Shown one piece after another: positions 24,551 to 39,900 of a stretch of 64,000 nucleotides of DNA (positions are counted from its first letter, which is position 1; each line of letters opens with the position of its first letter). The position numbers and the translations under genes were made by a program. The notes beneath the pieces were generated by a model, which had not been told where the DNA came from, ran no database searches, and saw only the letters and a program-made list of their open reading frames with translations. The stretch is from Absidia repens. Taxonomy: Eukaryota > Mucoromycota > Mucoromycetes > Mucorales > Cunninghamellaceae. The stretch lies in contig MCGE01000003.1 in NCBI GenBank assembly GCA_002105175.1, forward strand, positions 620,001 through 684,000. The letters are read 5' to 3'.

Positions 24551-25851
24551 ATGTCTTCAAACACTTCTACCCAAAAATGGCTTCAGTCAACCCGAGGACT
24601 TCCCGGATCATTCATGAATGAAAATCATCATACTATGAAGTACATCTGGAAAGGAGATGATACTAGGTAAAGAACTACCCAGCAAAAATCAGAAAAGAAA
24701 AAAAAAGGTTAGTTAAAACAATTTGCATTGGTAGACAGCAAGGAATAACATCAGAAAATCAATCATCTTCGAATTATATGAGTCATGAGCAGCAACACGA
24801 TCATTTAATTCAACAAAATAATGAAATGGATGATTTGAATTTACTTGGACAAGAACCACAACGAAGCATTTTGGGTCCTCACAACGACGAATTTCAAAGT
24901 CAGCAAGTCAACTTCCCTAATGAGAGTGATCATTTTTCTCGGCCCAAAGAAAGTCAGCGCTCGCCACCCATTGCCGCTATGTTTCCTCATGATCATCTTG
25001 CTGGCGGATTACACAAAATTGATCAGGACCCTCCACCTCACACCCATAAACCTAGAAATATAGCTGACGATGCGCGAGAAGAAATTGCAGAATTGGGCAA
25101 TGACCCAGATCCTGCAACAAGAGCGGCATTTCAATCTGCCTCCAAATCAATTGCCTCATCTAACAAAAAGTCCGACCCTACTGATGAAGTTTTAAATAAT
25201 CGACCATTTGTGGCTACCCATTTAAAAAAAAATGATGGTCTGTATGAAGTGATGCCCGCTACCTATGTAGATGATTCTCAATCATCCGAGGACAGTGTAA
25301 TTAAAACGCCGACAACCCTACCCCAACATCAAGCAGACATTGATGGAACGGAAGCAGTATCAACTACCAAACATGACATTTTATTTTCACAAAAATCGGA
25401 ATTGGACCATCAACAAGGACAAAACTCGTCCGGCATGAAAGCTGATATAAAAAATGACACAAATGTGACTTGTATGATGAATACTGGCAAGCACCTAATG
25501 GAAGAAGAAACCCCTACAAAAACAAACAGCAAACAACAACAGTCATCGTTACGCGGAGATCATACGATTCAGAATAGCCTTGGCGGTGTTGGTGATAAAT
25601 ACAAAAAAAATCAAGATTTAGCAGAGCCTGCCGGAGCCAAGATAAATGATGAAATTGGAGATAAGGGCGATCAACAACAAAATACTGTACATGATGATCT
25701 GAATTCTGGTTATCAACGCTCACAACATCAAAGCGAACCTACTTTCTCGCAAGTCAGTGATGTTGATTCGTGCAAGATGGAAGGTCATCGTCGAAGCAGC
25801 TTTACTCATTCTATTGGTAAATTATTTGGCCTCAATCACAAGTCAGGCTGA
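24551..25851 (+). CDS. Hypothetical, intrinsically disordered protein
   Basis: 410 aa from two exons, 24551-24666 and 24735-25851; removing the 68-nt GT-AG intron joins them in frame. I do not recognise a family. The N-terminus (KWLQSTRGLPGSFMNENHHT, MKYIWKGDD) has some aromatic and charged order. A middle block (IADDAREEIAELGNDPDPAT, RAAFQSASKSIASSNKKSD) looks helical. The rest is polar, rich in Gln, His, Asp, Ser and Thr with no hydrophobic core. It ends HSIGKLFGLNHKSG, a short amphipathic element. No signal peptide, membrane segment or known motif. A clear TATA box suggests regulated, perhaps stress-linked, expression (inference). Confidence 0.7.
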
Positions 25852-25934
25852 TACCAAAATCAATAAATGTTAATAATAATAATAAAGGAGCAATTTCATC
25901 ATCAAGAAATATTATCATAACAACCCAATAGGTA

Positions 25935-25974
<40 letters not shown>
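25935..25974 (+). repeat. poly-A tract of about 40 nt
   Basis: Uninterrupted A-run between the convergent 3' ends of the unknown gene and the WD40 gene. Confidence 0.8.
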
Positions 25975-25976
<2 letters not shown>

Positions 25977-25977
25977 T

Positions 25978-25983
25978 TTTATT
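25978..25983 (-). terminator. poly(A) signal of the WD40 gene
   Basis: AATAAA on the minus strand, about 117 bp after its stop. Confidence 0.35.
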
Positions 25984-26099
25984 TTAAAATAAACATATAA
26001 ACTATGTACAACAAATATCCCTACTTAGAAATGAAATGTGAGACTGAATAACTAAGCGAAAATAAAAATGAGAGATGTAAGGGGTATGAGGGGTATATA

Positions 26100-29000
26100 T
26101 CATGGCCTCCAGATGTGTACCATCCCTTGAGAACCACTTGCACCGGCAGCCAACGTATGAAGATCTTCATTAACAGCAAGGCAACTGATAGGGTCTGCAG
26201 TCTTGTATGATTTGAGTAACCCATTTCTACCTGATACGTCCCATAAGTTGACCTATAAAATGAAAGGATTAGTTTCACGTATATTTTTCTTCTCTTCGAT
26301 TCACTTCACGTTCTTACCGCGCAATCGCCACCGGCAGTAATAAGGATATTGTTATTTTTCATCCAATACATTCCAGAGATACCAATTCCCGCGTCTGGTG
26401 CAAGAAACCGGCCATTGTTTTGCCTACAGTCTTAATAAGGAAAGAGTGGGAGAAGCGAAGAAAACTTAATTTCGGGCGATATGGAAGTGTGGAAGGAGGA
26501 TACAACTTACTGTCGTGAAGAAATTCATAGACAGGCCTGGAAGGTTTGCGCATATCATATATAGAGATTTGGTTGTTGACACTACCAGATGCAATATAGT
26601 TATCACATCGGCTAATAAAGAAACATGATGCATTTGTGAGTTGCGTGTAACTTCCACGTGTTTCTTTCGTTACCTAAAAGCGACACAGTTGACATCCAAG
26701 TGCCCTGTTCGAGCTTTCAATATCGATTTTCCTGTTATTACATCATTGACATGCAACATCTGATCACCTCCGTCAACACTATCATTGCCTGATAAAATAT
26801 GTTTCCCTTGTGAAACAAAAAGGAATAAAAAGAAAAAGTCAGTTCAAAGAAGGGCACTCTATTTCGTTGTCTTTTTTGTTTATATTGACTTACCAGATTG
26901 AGATATGGCCATACATCCTACTGAGCCCCGCATATCCCGGATATTGTACAAGGGATCCGCCGTGCGAGCATCAAATGCGGTGATCTAAAAACGAAGAGTG
27001 TCCAAGTTGTAAGATAGAACCAATCGTCACCCACCCAGTCCTCTTCTTTTATTATCAATCACTTACCCATCCAAGGTTATCGCTGATTTCTGTCCGGTAT
27101 CCCATAAATAATTTTTGATCAGAGGCTCCGTGGCCAAATTCCAAGCATTCAACACTACAATGATCTAGATCATCCACCATTTCTGTTGCGCATACTTCCC
27201 CTTGTCCGTTCTTTCCACCTTTAGTGATCTTCCAAATGACACCAGACCCATCGGCAGAACCAGTAGCAATGATATTTTCATCCCCTGGCTTGACAGCAAT
27301 TTGATGAACAGGTCCACCATGACATACTAGAAAAAAAAAAAGGTCAAGAAAGGATTATAAAATCACTTTGTGGTCAGGCACATTATGTGCAAAATGCTGC
27401 TGTTTTTTCTTTTTTTTTTTTCTTCACCTAAAGTAGATAAGAGTTTTCTCGTTTCCCTGCTCCAGATTTTGGCGTTTCTATCTCTTGACGCGGAAAAGAT
27501 CAATTTTTTGTCATTGGAAGTCTTGATGTCGTGAACGGTTCGCCATGACACTGGATATATATATATATATAGATATTAAAATAATTAGTGTTTCTAATCC
27601 CATGATTTCCCTACTTTCATCGCTAATGATTCCTTCTTCTTACCTTGTGTTCCACCATCAGATGTATCCGTTTCGATGAAGTGTCCTTTTAGTTGCTCTA
27701 TTTTGCCTGTTGAGGACTTCCATTCACGTAAGTTGCCTTCCATGTTGTAACTTTGGTTGTCGTCACAGACCGACCCAGCAATCAGTTGAAGACTATAAAG
27801 AACTTGTGAGCACGTTACTCTTTTTTTTTTTTTTTTCCTTTATACACAAAAAGCAGGTTGCTTTACCTATCTGTAGTTCTAGCGTCACCTTCAAGAAGAA
27901 TACAAGAAGCATCGCCACTTCCTCCGCCAATTGTGACTTCAGTACTCATGTTCATCCAAACTACAGAATGATGTTTGTTCATGCACACTTTTCCACTGAT
28001 TTGCCGAGACGTTAAAAGATCATGATAATTTTGGACGGCTTTTGATGGAACTAAAAAAAAAAAAAAAAAAAAAAAAAAATACGTTAAAAAGTGATAGGTA
28101 ATTGATTTCCGTTTTCTTTTCAAAGGATTACTTTTCACCCGTGTAACAAGTTGGGGTTTTTGGAAAAGATGGTTTTTTGATTCCATGATATCCATATAAC
28201 GAAAGCAGCAATCCTGAGATTCACGACCAGGTAGGAGGATAGGGGCCTGAGACCAAGCAATGGAATCATATGGTAAAGACTTTGAGTTCACTTTTCTTTT
28301 TCTTTCCGTTAACTTCTGAGCCATTTTATTCACCACAAAGTCCTCGTCTTCTGTAAAGGGTACATGGATAAGTTCACCTGGAGCGAATTGAGCCCAGTCT
28401 TCCCAATTAGAACCTTGCCAAACAGCCACTGGGACATACGGGCGTTGTAACATTGAAGAATAAGGAGCATCCAAAAGTCGAGTGAGTATCGCTTGATGAT
28501 CCAATTTATTGTTGCGAGTTGCTCTAGTCGTATGTGAATAGGAGATTGTGGTATTTCTTTTGACAGTATTGCGTCCTGTAGGCAGTGATGGCGTTAATAT
28601 AATCCCTGTTGAAGAAGTTGGCGATATTCCAGGTGATAGTGAGTCAGTTTTCCGAAGATCTTCCTTACTCAACTTGGGCTGTAGTCCTTCCACATGCCGA
28701 TTCATCGAGTGCTGATAGTAATCCAATCTTGTAAGCATTTCATTCAAACACGATTCCTCTGATATCTTGATATCCACAGCGGGGGATTGGAGCTTTGGAG
28801 GTTCCTGAGGTTTATATAAAGAGGTAAATCTCTTGTTAGTATCGCTTTGTATGTATACTCAGTAATCCCCTTTTTTCCAACTTACCCACTCTTCTGAGGA
28901 TTCAGCAGACTCAATTTCAGCAATAAACGACCAATCAGGTTCGTCTTCCAGAAAAACTTTCGGTTGAATTCCATGTTGTTTGCTGATAAAGTCGAGGATA

Positions 29001-29464
29001 TCATTACTTAGCCCAAAGACGTCACATGTACTGGCAGAGAGTGAAGTCATTTCCATATCTGATTTAGATGTTGTTGTTGCTGCAGTTGCCGTTGTTGCTG
29101 CTGCTGTCGTTGCCGCTGTTGCCATTGTTGCTGTTGTTTCTGCTATTTCTGCTGCTGCTGTTTTTGTTTCTGTTGTTGTTGTTGTTGTTGTTGTTACTGT
29201 TGCTGTTTGTTGGGCATTTGTATCATTTCGAGAGGTACTTGAGGGTGTAAACAAACTGGATTCTGTACTGGCTGAGAATTGATCAGGTGTTAACTTGATT
29301 ATCGGTGTGAGTTTTTTATCATAGTCGTCAATATCTAGCGTGATAGGATTTGTTTGGCTGTATCCATATTTGTGAGTTAGTGTTGTATCATTTTGCTGGA
29401 CAGGAGGGGATTCATCCATTTCATCGTCGCTGATAATTATGACAAAATTTTGGCGTTTAGACAT
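26100..29464 (-). CDS. WD40-repeat protein with acidic, low-complexity N-terminus (possibly Raf1/DIM-8-like)
   Basis: 846 aa, eleven exons closing in frame: 28886-29464, 28132-28804, 27867-28050, 27644-27792, 27428-27550, 27067-27326, 26894-26984, 26674-26788, 26511-26611, 26318-26430, 26100-26252. Residues 4-15 (RQNFVIIISDDEMDE) are a strong SUMO-interaction-like motif, with a weaker one in NPITLDIDDYD. A Thr/Ala-rich tract (about 85-140) follows. Then a folded block (LTRLDYYQHSMNRHVEG, PYVPVAVWQGSNWEDWAQF, APGELIHVPFTEDEDFVV). From about 430 onward WD40 blades are evident: LIFSASRDRNAKIWS, IIATGSADGSGVIWK, YIASGSVNNQISIYDMR, ILITAGGDCAVNLWD, and TLAAGASGSQGMVHIWRP. The order and the N-terminal block make me think of Rik1-associated factor 1 of the Clr4/Cul4 heterochromatin complex, but this is a weak recollection; another nuclear WD scaffold is equally possible. 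Confidence 0.7.
29055..29205 (+). repeat. trinucleotide-rich coding tract (GTT/GCT)
   Basis: Imperfect GTT/GCT repeats that encode the Thr/Ala-rich segment of the WD40 protein on the minus strand. Confidence 0.7.
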
Positions 29465-31105
29465 AATAATAATGAGAATAAAAAGATAGTATATACAAAT
29501 ATATATCTATATATGTGTGTATGCGATTTCTAATATGATTGATTAAGGGAAGACAACTGTATCCATCAACAGTGTGTGAAACAAAATAAAAGGAATGAAA
29601 AGCCGCGTTCCATTTGGTGTCAACAACATCAAAGAAATGAATTGAAACCCCGACAAAAGTTTTCGATTCAAATATCTGTGAAGTTTTGACCACAAACTTG
29701 GAAGGGAAGGGAAGCCTAGATCGATCGAAAAAAAAAGTAATGGATGAAACAAAAAGATAAATCTAGACTTGCACTTTGATAAAAGATGGGAAGAGCACGT
29801 TACTTGGCTGATGAACTTGATCACAAGTCAAGGACGCGGCAGAGATTTTAAGCACTGAGTTTAGAAAATTGAATTCATAAACGTAGGGTGCTTTTTCTTG
29901 TTTAATCAAAACTTTACAGAATTTACAAAAAGCTAATTTCAATGCACTAATATTACGTGGTTAATTTGATTGGATTATTTGCAATTCTCTGGGGAAAGGA
30001 GAAAATGAGTGGGTGAATGGGTGAGTGAGAGGGAGTAAGAGAGACTGCACTACACATGGTTTTTTTGGGGGGAGCAGTTACATTATCGTACAAAGAAAAT
30101 TTTCATTGCAAATAAAAAGGCGGGGAATATATGGATAAAAAAGACTATGACGTAAAAAAAGATTTGCACCCGAACCCTGATTTATTGGACTATGGACAAA
30201 AAAAAAAAGGGAAATAAAAACTAGGAACTAACCAACAATTCTAAACTATAAAACATTATGATGGGGGATGATGATAAAAAGAAAGAGGCAAGATAAAGAT
30301 ATAATATATATATATACTATTGACATAATAAACACAAACGAAGTCATGAAGTAAAAAAGGTAATAACAGAGCAATTTCGGAGTCTTCACTAACTATAAAA
30401 GGGGGGGAGTCAACAACAGAAAGGGAAAAAAAGGAGTAAATGGGTAGATATGAAGAAGGAGTGTATAAGTACAATTGATAGTGGTTCATATCAAGAGATG
30501 GCTAAAGAGTGTGAAGTAAAAGACGTACATGTATAGATATTTCCCGCCTTAGAGGATGACCAGTTGACTTGCTGTTTAATCATCATGCATATATTGGACA
30601 ATCGGACGAATTGTGCATGGTTGATCCACAAAGGTAACAAATCTTGTTGGAATTAACACAGAATATCATCGTCGTTCGTTTGCATAGTCTTTGTTTGAAG
30701 TTGAATAATTTCTTTGACATCGTCGTAGTGTTGGTTTCGTTCATATTGCCAAAAAAATAAAAAAAAAAGGCGCAAATGGGGTTGGTCGATATACTTCTTG
30801 TTGATACACGGAGTTGGTTATTCGTTAAGGACGTTTCAGAACAAGTAGCGAATGATTTATAGTCCTTCCTTTTTTTTTTTACACAAAGAAGTAAATAAAG
30901 GAAGAAAGGTATGAGAACAACGGCGCGGCGATAAAAAAAAAAAGTATAAAGAAAAGAAAAGAAAAAGGAACAAAAAATGTCACTTCAACTTTGGCGAGAT
31001 TCACATTTTTATATTCCGCTGTTCTCGACCCGGTGTTTGAAAGTTTATTTTTTATTTTCTCACTGGCCCGCCTTCCTTTTTTTTCCCTTCCTGCTCTTCG
31101 AAAAT
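29465..31105. other. intergenic region between divergent genes
   Basis: 1.6 kb containing the promoters of the WD40 gene (-) and the pseudokinase gene (+). AT-rich with scattered homopolymers. I see no repeat-family copy and no gene. Confidence 0.5.
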
Positions 31106-32866
31106 ATGGACCATTCAATATTAAATAGAAACCATCCTAACCACCATTATCAACAACAAGTCATCAAAACAGAATTAGTCCATCATACAATACAATGCAT
31201 CAAGGACCTCTTAGTACAATATCCCTCCGAATTTGATGTGACCTTCTTACACAGTCTTGACAAACCTTCTTTACCAGTTCATGAAGCTATTGCTGATCTT
31301 TACAACAAAACCGTACGACTCTATCAATCCAACAGTATTGCTTTTGATGACCACTGGGTAAAAATAAAAAAAAAGAAGGATATCTTTTGTCTGTGAATAC
31401 TAATTTGTGATCTACAACTGGTTATTATCATAGCATTGGAATATAGCGTGGCGACAGGCGCTATCCTTTGAAAGTTTATTGGGGTTAGCACACGGTGACC
31501 GAACACTTTTAATACAATCATTCCATCCGAAATGTCATAGCGTATTAACTGCCATATTCAATCATGATCTTGCTCGATACATGCGATACTATCCTTGGCG
31601 GTGGTTTTCGGATCTTGTCTTTGTTGGTGCTGGTGGTTTCTCTAGTGTCTATGCTTCTAATATTGCTCTGTTATTTGACGTTCCTGAACCTGGTAGGACG
31701 TTTGGTACTTATAAACGAGGTGTGGCTATCAAGGTGGTGGATGAAAAAATTCTAAACGAAGTAAGTCCATAATTGCAGTATTATGGTTATGTATATATAA
31801 TTGAATTGATCTTTTGATATTTACTGGGGAATTAGATTACTGTACAATCAAGGGCTTTTTTGGCATTATTGTTCCACGGCATGACAGTTTGTGAAAGCAC
31901 AGGGGATTTATTAATGATTGGCACTTTGGCAGAGGGTGGGAATTTAGAAAGCTTCATTGATCGACCTATAAAAAATACACTCAATTTGATCTCGGTGGCA
32001 GATATGGTGACTCGATTAGCATTCAATCTCGCAAGTCTACACGATGATATTGGTATGTGTCATCGCAATATTCATCCCCAAAATGTACTGTGTGTGGATG
32101 ATGATTTTTTATTGGTGGATTATCGATTCTCAACTGCGTCCAATGAAGCAACTGAAGTTACAAAGCAATCCAAAGTACATTATGGTAATAAAAAAACAAT
32201 AGAATAAATCTCCAATTAGCTAATGCATGTTATTATTATTTATAATTGTTAGGTCGATTACCATATATTGCTCCGGAGCTTCGCCAGGGCGTTTATACTG
32301 AAAAGTCAGATGTATTTAGTTTGGGTGTTATTATGTGGCAATTGATCTCTCAAATCACATTCCCTTCTCCCGAGGTTTTATTGGATGCGCCCGAAATCTA
32401 CCGGATTGAATGGTTGCCTGGTGTGCCTACTTGGTATCTTGAATTAACTATGGCTTGTCTAGAACCGCGACCTGAAAATAGACCTGACGCTGAAGAAATC
32501 GGATTGCTTGCTCGTAAATTTGCTGCTGCTGGACCAAGACCTCAATCGGATGACCAGGATTGGATCGCATATGTGAAACGAAGAAGGGAAGCCTGTAAAC
32601 AACATCAACTGGATTACAAACGCCGATCTCACTCTGCTGATTCCTCCTCCACCATCAATGGTTTGACAACATCAGTAAATGCTGGACAAGAACTATATAT
32701 GACTAGCGCTACTGCTACTGCTTTTGCTGCCGATGATGATGATGATGGTGCCGGTGCTTCTCGACTTTATACCCTTAGAAATCTTCCTTCCACTGAACCT
32801 TTATTCAACCTCCCCTTCCATCGTAGACTATTCGATCCTGTAAATATCTCCCCTGACCATTTTTGA
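31106..32866 (+). CDS. Protein-kinase-fold protein, predicted pseudokinase
   Basis: 513 aa, four exons closing in frame: 31106-31357, 31434-31760, 31836-32184, 32253-32866. About 145 residues of helical N-terminus precede a kinase fold: glycine loop GAGGFSSVYA (149-158), VAIK lysine K184, then CHRNIHPQNVL where the HRD aspartate is Asn (N271), and VDYR (287-290) where DFG is DYR. The APE-like IAPELRQG, DVFSLGVIMWQL and the closing RPENRPDAEEI arginine region are intact. The fold is therefore preserved while the catalytic base and DFG glycine/phenylalanine are changed. Similar TKL-like kinases are expanded in early-diverging fungi. A 100-residue polar tail follows. An in-frame ATG at 30977 would add a hydrophobic 43-residue leader; I prefer MDHSILN because the leader has no conservation signal. 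Confidence 0.8.
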
Positions 32867-32868
32867 TC

Positions 32869-32874
32869 AATAAA
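32869..32874 (+). terminator. poly(A) signal of the pseudokinase gene
   Basis: AATAAA only 3 bp after the stop codon, followed by a T-run of about 30 nt. Confidence 0.4.
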
Positions 32875-32879
32875 CGTCC

Positions 32880-32913
<34 letters not shown>

Positions 32914-33008
32914 GTGGCGATCAAATTTTTTAAAGCTAGACAGTTGTTTTCTATATTTTTTTTTTTATTTATTTTTTCTACAAACTCATACCTCTTGTCA
33001 TATTGATC

Positions 33009-35096
<2,088 letters not shown>

Positions 35097-35168
35097 TTTT
35101 CTCATTTATACATTTGTGCACTCCTTGTATCCCCTTTTTTTAGTTTTAGCATTGTTTCTCAACTTACA

Positions 35169-35174
35169 AATAAA
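35169..35174 (+). terminator. poly(A) signal of the DEAD-box gene
   Basis: AATAAA about 73 bp after the stop. Confidence 0.5.
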
Positions 35175-35454
35175 AACTGGATTTCACGATATCAATTATT
35201 GTTGATTATGCTGTGGGCAGACTTGATGGTTGCATTATTTTTTCAGTGAAATAGAAATATATATATATATATTTGAAGGTCATTGCATTAAGAGTATTCC
35301 GATTACGATAAGAATACCTTCTGGTGCAAAGGATGTTAATATTCTTCGACAACTGGGTTTGAAATCAGGTTTATAAAAATTTTATGGTGCAAAATAAGAC
35401 TACTACCTTTTTTTTCATTTCATAGTGGACTCCAACGGCAGCGTATATTGTAAT

Positions 35455-35648
35455 TAAGTGGTTTTTGGAAAAGAATTTACCATGTGCATGGGAGAACTGT
35501 TTCATTTTAGATCTAGGATTTTGATGCGTCCCTCTCCCTTGTCTCTCATTCTTCCATTGGTGTTATAGAATCCCTTATTACATTAGTTTAGAATACATTA
35601 GTGTTATTTTTGACATCATTTATTTTTGAATTTGAAATAAAATATTTT
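35455..35648 (+). repeat. dispersed ~200-bp repeat, degenerate copy
   Basis: GTTTCATTTTAGATCTAGGA corresponds to the core and following block. The 3' half has TTAGTTTAG, TTAGTGTTA and ends GAAATAAAATAT as in the intact plus-strand copies. Confidence 0.55.
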
Positions 35649-35695
35649 CATCATCTTTTTATCATGCTTACCTTGTCTATTGCATTAATGATATG

Positions 35696-35726
<31 letters not shown>

Positions 35727-36918
35727 GGCTTTCACTTTCCCCTTTCCTCCCTGTTGTATATATTTTTTTCTAAGCGCTTTGACCTTGACAATGTATTTTA
35801 ATTTGTGGGGCATATTAAGAAACTTGCATTAAATATCAGTAGATGTAACATCCTCCTGTGTGAGTCAACCCATGGAGATGTTTTAATGCGCCCAGGCTAT
35901 TTCTAAATATGGTAGCCATGAGATACAAATGTCGTTTTATTCTACGACGTTATATTCTTATACTAATGCCGTAAGAATTTGGCTGTCAATTCCATTGGTT
36001 TATTTTATCATTGACCACTATCATAGGTCATGTCGCTGGTGTTTTCATTGAAAGGATAAACATGAACATTTCTTGAAATGGTTAGCACATTCAATCAATG
36101 TCATGTCAACTTTGATTGACTCTTTAATGACTATTTAATCATGTATCTGAGTGTGATTCATAGTGAATTAAAAGGAATAATCATTGTTACCATACTGGAT
36201 CTATGTACTTTAATGCGGTTTTTACGTATACTAGTTTGCATTACGGTATTATATATTCCATATCCCGATTAAGAATAATTCTTCGACTTGAGATACATTT
36301 TGGGAAATCAAAATTAGTCTTAATGCGAGGACATATGTATTCCATCTGTATCAGATGGAGTTACATCAAATTATATTACATATACGTACTGAAGCACTGG
36401 AATAATGGAGTGAATGAAGGGTACATAGAAATTACATTTGCATGGAAATGCACGTTTTCCGAGACGGGGGAAATAGAAAGAAAGTGTAACAGAAAGAGAC
36501 ATATTTGACAGGCTGAGACAGTCTCAAAGCTTTTCTTGCAACAATAATTGATAAGCATTAAAAATGATCAATATTAGAACACAATAAATCAAAACGAAAT
36601 GCTTACATAGAAAATTTTGATTTTTGTGTAGTATCTATCATAGGTTTGTCAATCGCCCTTGTTTTCTTTTTGGATGCAACAAATTATATTTAACCTCCGC
36701 CTTTTGTTTTTGACGGGTGACTTTGGACTGTCGCAATCATAACAAAAATTCTTTCTCGTCCCCGCTTTTTTGCCTCTTTTTCTTCTTTCCTCATACTCTT
36801 TTTGACACTTCGTCACTGTAAACGCAAACTTCTTCTTCTTCTTTACCTCGTCTTTATTTGACTCCCACTACTCTTTTTTTTTACCACATCAACTCCTACT
36901 ATTTACTTTTCGACAACA

Positions 36919-39900
36919 ATGACTGCCAACATGAACTTTGGACCTGAATGGTAAAAAATAAACAAACCAAACAAAACTAACTTCCTCACACAACGTGACT
37001 CTAATATATCAAGATGGATCTTTTATTAATCAATTCTTCTCTTTTTTTCTTTTCTCTTACTCTTTATGTACTCTTTATTTGTTTGTGTATATTAACTTTC
37101 AAAATCAAAAGGATGCGTGGTGGATTGCCTCAACGTTCCAATACCATGGATTCTCAATCGACACAATCAACTCTGTCACCTACTTTGACCGCCAGTCTTT
37201 CCTCCAGTAAAGACAACGAATTTGGCTCTACATCTCAAGACAATCCTTATAGGTATTCCAAAGACTTTATGCTTGGACTTTATCGCCCCATGGATGTGCC
37301 CTCTCAATTTGACAAGCTTCCGTTTGTGGCAGTAGATGAGCCAATCAGTCCTCTCGCTTTTATAGACCTGACAGACGATGAAAAAAAGGTAACAAAGGAA
37401 AATCCAGGACGTTAGGGATTGATGATGCTGTTTGGTAAACCTCATTGATTTTGCTTTTTACTTGCTATCCTTTAGTTGCTGTCTGGACCTGTGCATTCTG
37501 AACCAGCTCGTCGTACTATGGCAAACAATGAAAAAGGAAATAGTGGTGGTAGTGGTCAACGATATCACCGTGTTGCCACTGACTTTCATTCGGCAGAAAA
37601 TGGCTCTAGTCGTCCTATGAACCGCTCAAAGGGTAAGTTATCAATAGGAAAAAAAATTACACGAGTTTACGATCAGAACATTAGAATTAGTATTCATGGC
37701 GTCTTTCTGCTATATAATTTTCTAGGTCGACCAGGCATGGAAAATCGAAGGGAAACATCGCCTGACTTTGACGGAATGAAGAATGGTGATGGTCAGAGTA
37801 CTGGTAATGACAATATTTCTTGGAGCGGTGGTCGTGATGCATTTGGATCTTGGGAAACTCGGAATGCTGGTGGTGCATTTGCTTCTGGGTTGGAGAAGGG
37901 TTGGGCCAATCGTCCCGATGACAACGAAGCTGTCCCTGCCTCTTGGTCTCAACAAGGTGCTGGTGGCGAGAACGGCTTGGCTTTCAAGACTGATGGAAGC
38001 AATAGTACATTTGGCGGTGGTGGTTCTGCCTTTGATGCGCCGACCCCTGGTGATTTATCTTCTTCTTCGTCCTCTTCCCCTGGCAAGCATCCTAATCAAT
38101 ACAAATGGTTTTATCGCGACCCTTCAAGCAATGTCCAAGGGCCGTTCAATGCTCAGGAAATGCAAGACTGGTATAAGGCTGGTTTCTTTGGACCTACTCT
38201 TTGGATACGCCGAGAAGATCATGACCAATTTGAACCTTTGGCTGCTTTGGTAATCAAGGTGGGAAGTGAAGATATATTTACGACTCCTATTCCTCAAAAG
38301 AAAGATCCTTGCAATCCTTTGGGCAATATGTCTTCTTTCCGTCCAATATCGGATCCTTTTGGTCGTGTAAGCAACTCAGGCCCTTTATTTGGTACTGGTG
38401 CCGGTGCCGGTAATGGCGGTCTCTCTTCTCCCAGTCTGGCGTCACCGGGTGGATTTTTCAACAACAACAACAACCAAGGGGCGGACATCCTCTCTCCTGG
38501 TATTGGCAAATATAATCCATTTGGCAGTCATTTGAATCAAGGTTCTGCATCTAACCCAGGCACACCGTCTCTACCGCTGGCCAGTCCTTTTGGAAATAAC
38601 GATGCAAATATCTTCGGCGCTTCCTTACTTGCTCGTGAACCAAGCTCTCCTTGGGGTGACCGCTCCGCCACTCCATCTTGGATGAACAATTCTCAATCAG
38701 ACTTGTTTGGCACGACTTTCCAACGTCAACAGCAGCAACCTCAACAACAACAACAGCAACACCAGCATCAACAATTTTATTACCAACAACAGCAACAACA
38801 GCAACAACATATGCAGTCCATGATGAATCCTCTTCTGCAGCAGCGGGGGACCAGGCATGCATTTGGCGGAGAACCCGTCGACTCTCAGCAACAGGTCGCA
38901 AATGTGCTTCAACAACGTCAACACGCAATGACTAATCAACCCTTCCAGTTACAACAAGATATGTCCGTTTTATCTGATCAACCCGTTCAGCAACATGGCC
39001 TTGGACAAAGTCAAGTTTTGGAACAACTCAGCAATCACGCATCACCTGTTATTCGACCTGCTGCTCTCACTGGGTGGGGATCTGGTCCTGGTACACCCGT
39101 AGCGACTGATGCGCCCTCAAGTCCCTGGGGTTCCATTGTCTCTCCTGCAATCCCTCAAAAAATGTCTGATGAACTTCAATCGAAAGCGCCTGGTCAACAA
39201 TCACCTCGATCCCATCTCTCACCTCAATTACAACATGTCTCCCTCCCTCCTGGGCCATCCAAGACATCACCTTTGATGGATGCTGGTGAAGATCTTAGTA
39301 ATGATACCACTGTCGCTATGACCACTACTAGCCGTGCCAAGAAAGCCAACAACATTCAAGAAACAATCGCACATCAACAGCTCTCTACTCCTCCATCGGT
39401 GGAAGCCATCAAATCTTCACTGAAGAAAGTCAGCCTCCATGCTATTCAACAGGAACAAGAAGATCAGCGGAAGCAAAAGGAAGAAACGCGCCAACGACAA
39501 TTGGAAAAGGAAAATGCACACCGACAACAATTAGAACAAGAAGCTGAAGACTTGATGCGTTCAAAGAAAGCTGCTTCTCAACCTACCAACAACACTACCA
39601 AGGAGCAACCAGCGGTACCTTTGACATTCAAAGCCAAAGCTGTATCATTACTTGACATTCAAGCGGAAGAAGAAAAGAAACAAAAGGAACTCAAGAAGCA
39701 GGCCAAGGCGAACAACAAGGTAGCGGCAGCCTCTCTCTTACAGCAACAGCAACAAAATATGAATACCGCCAAATCTGGTTGGAATGTTAGTGGATCTGGT
39801 TGGACGAATGAGTCTTACAAGGGACCTTCCTTACGTGAAATTCAAGAGTTGGAAGCCAAGGAAGCTCAACGCAAAAAGGAAATGGAACAACGATCTTCTG

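Larger units (their letters stand above)
35097..36918. other. intergenic region
   Basis: 1.8 kb between the DEAD-box 3' end and the GIGYF start. It contains a degenerate dispersed-repeat copy (35455-35648), a T-run of about 28 nt (35699-35726), and T/C-rich sequence before the GIGYF ATG. No gene recognised. Confidence 0.5.

Noticed and set aside
28980..29282. Plus-strand Val/Ala- and Leu-rich ORFs resembling membrane proteins
   Set aside because: Antisense reading of the Thr/Ala repeat in the WD40 gene; no splice or start support.
30977..31105. Upstream in-frame start for the pseudokinase
   Set aside because: Would add a T-run-encoded hydrophobic leader; considered UTR, though not excluded.
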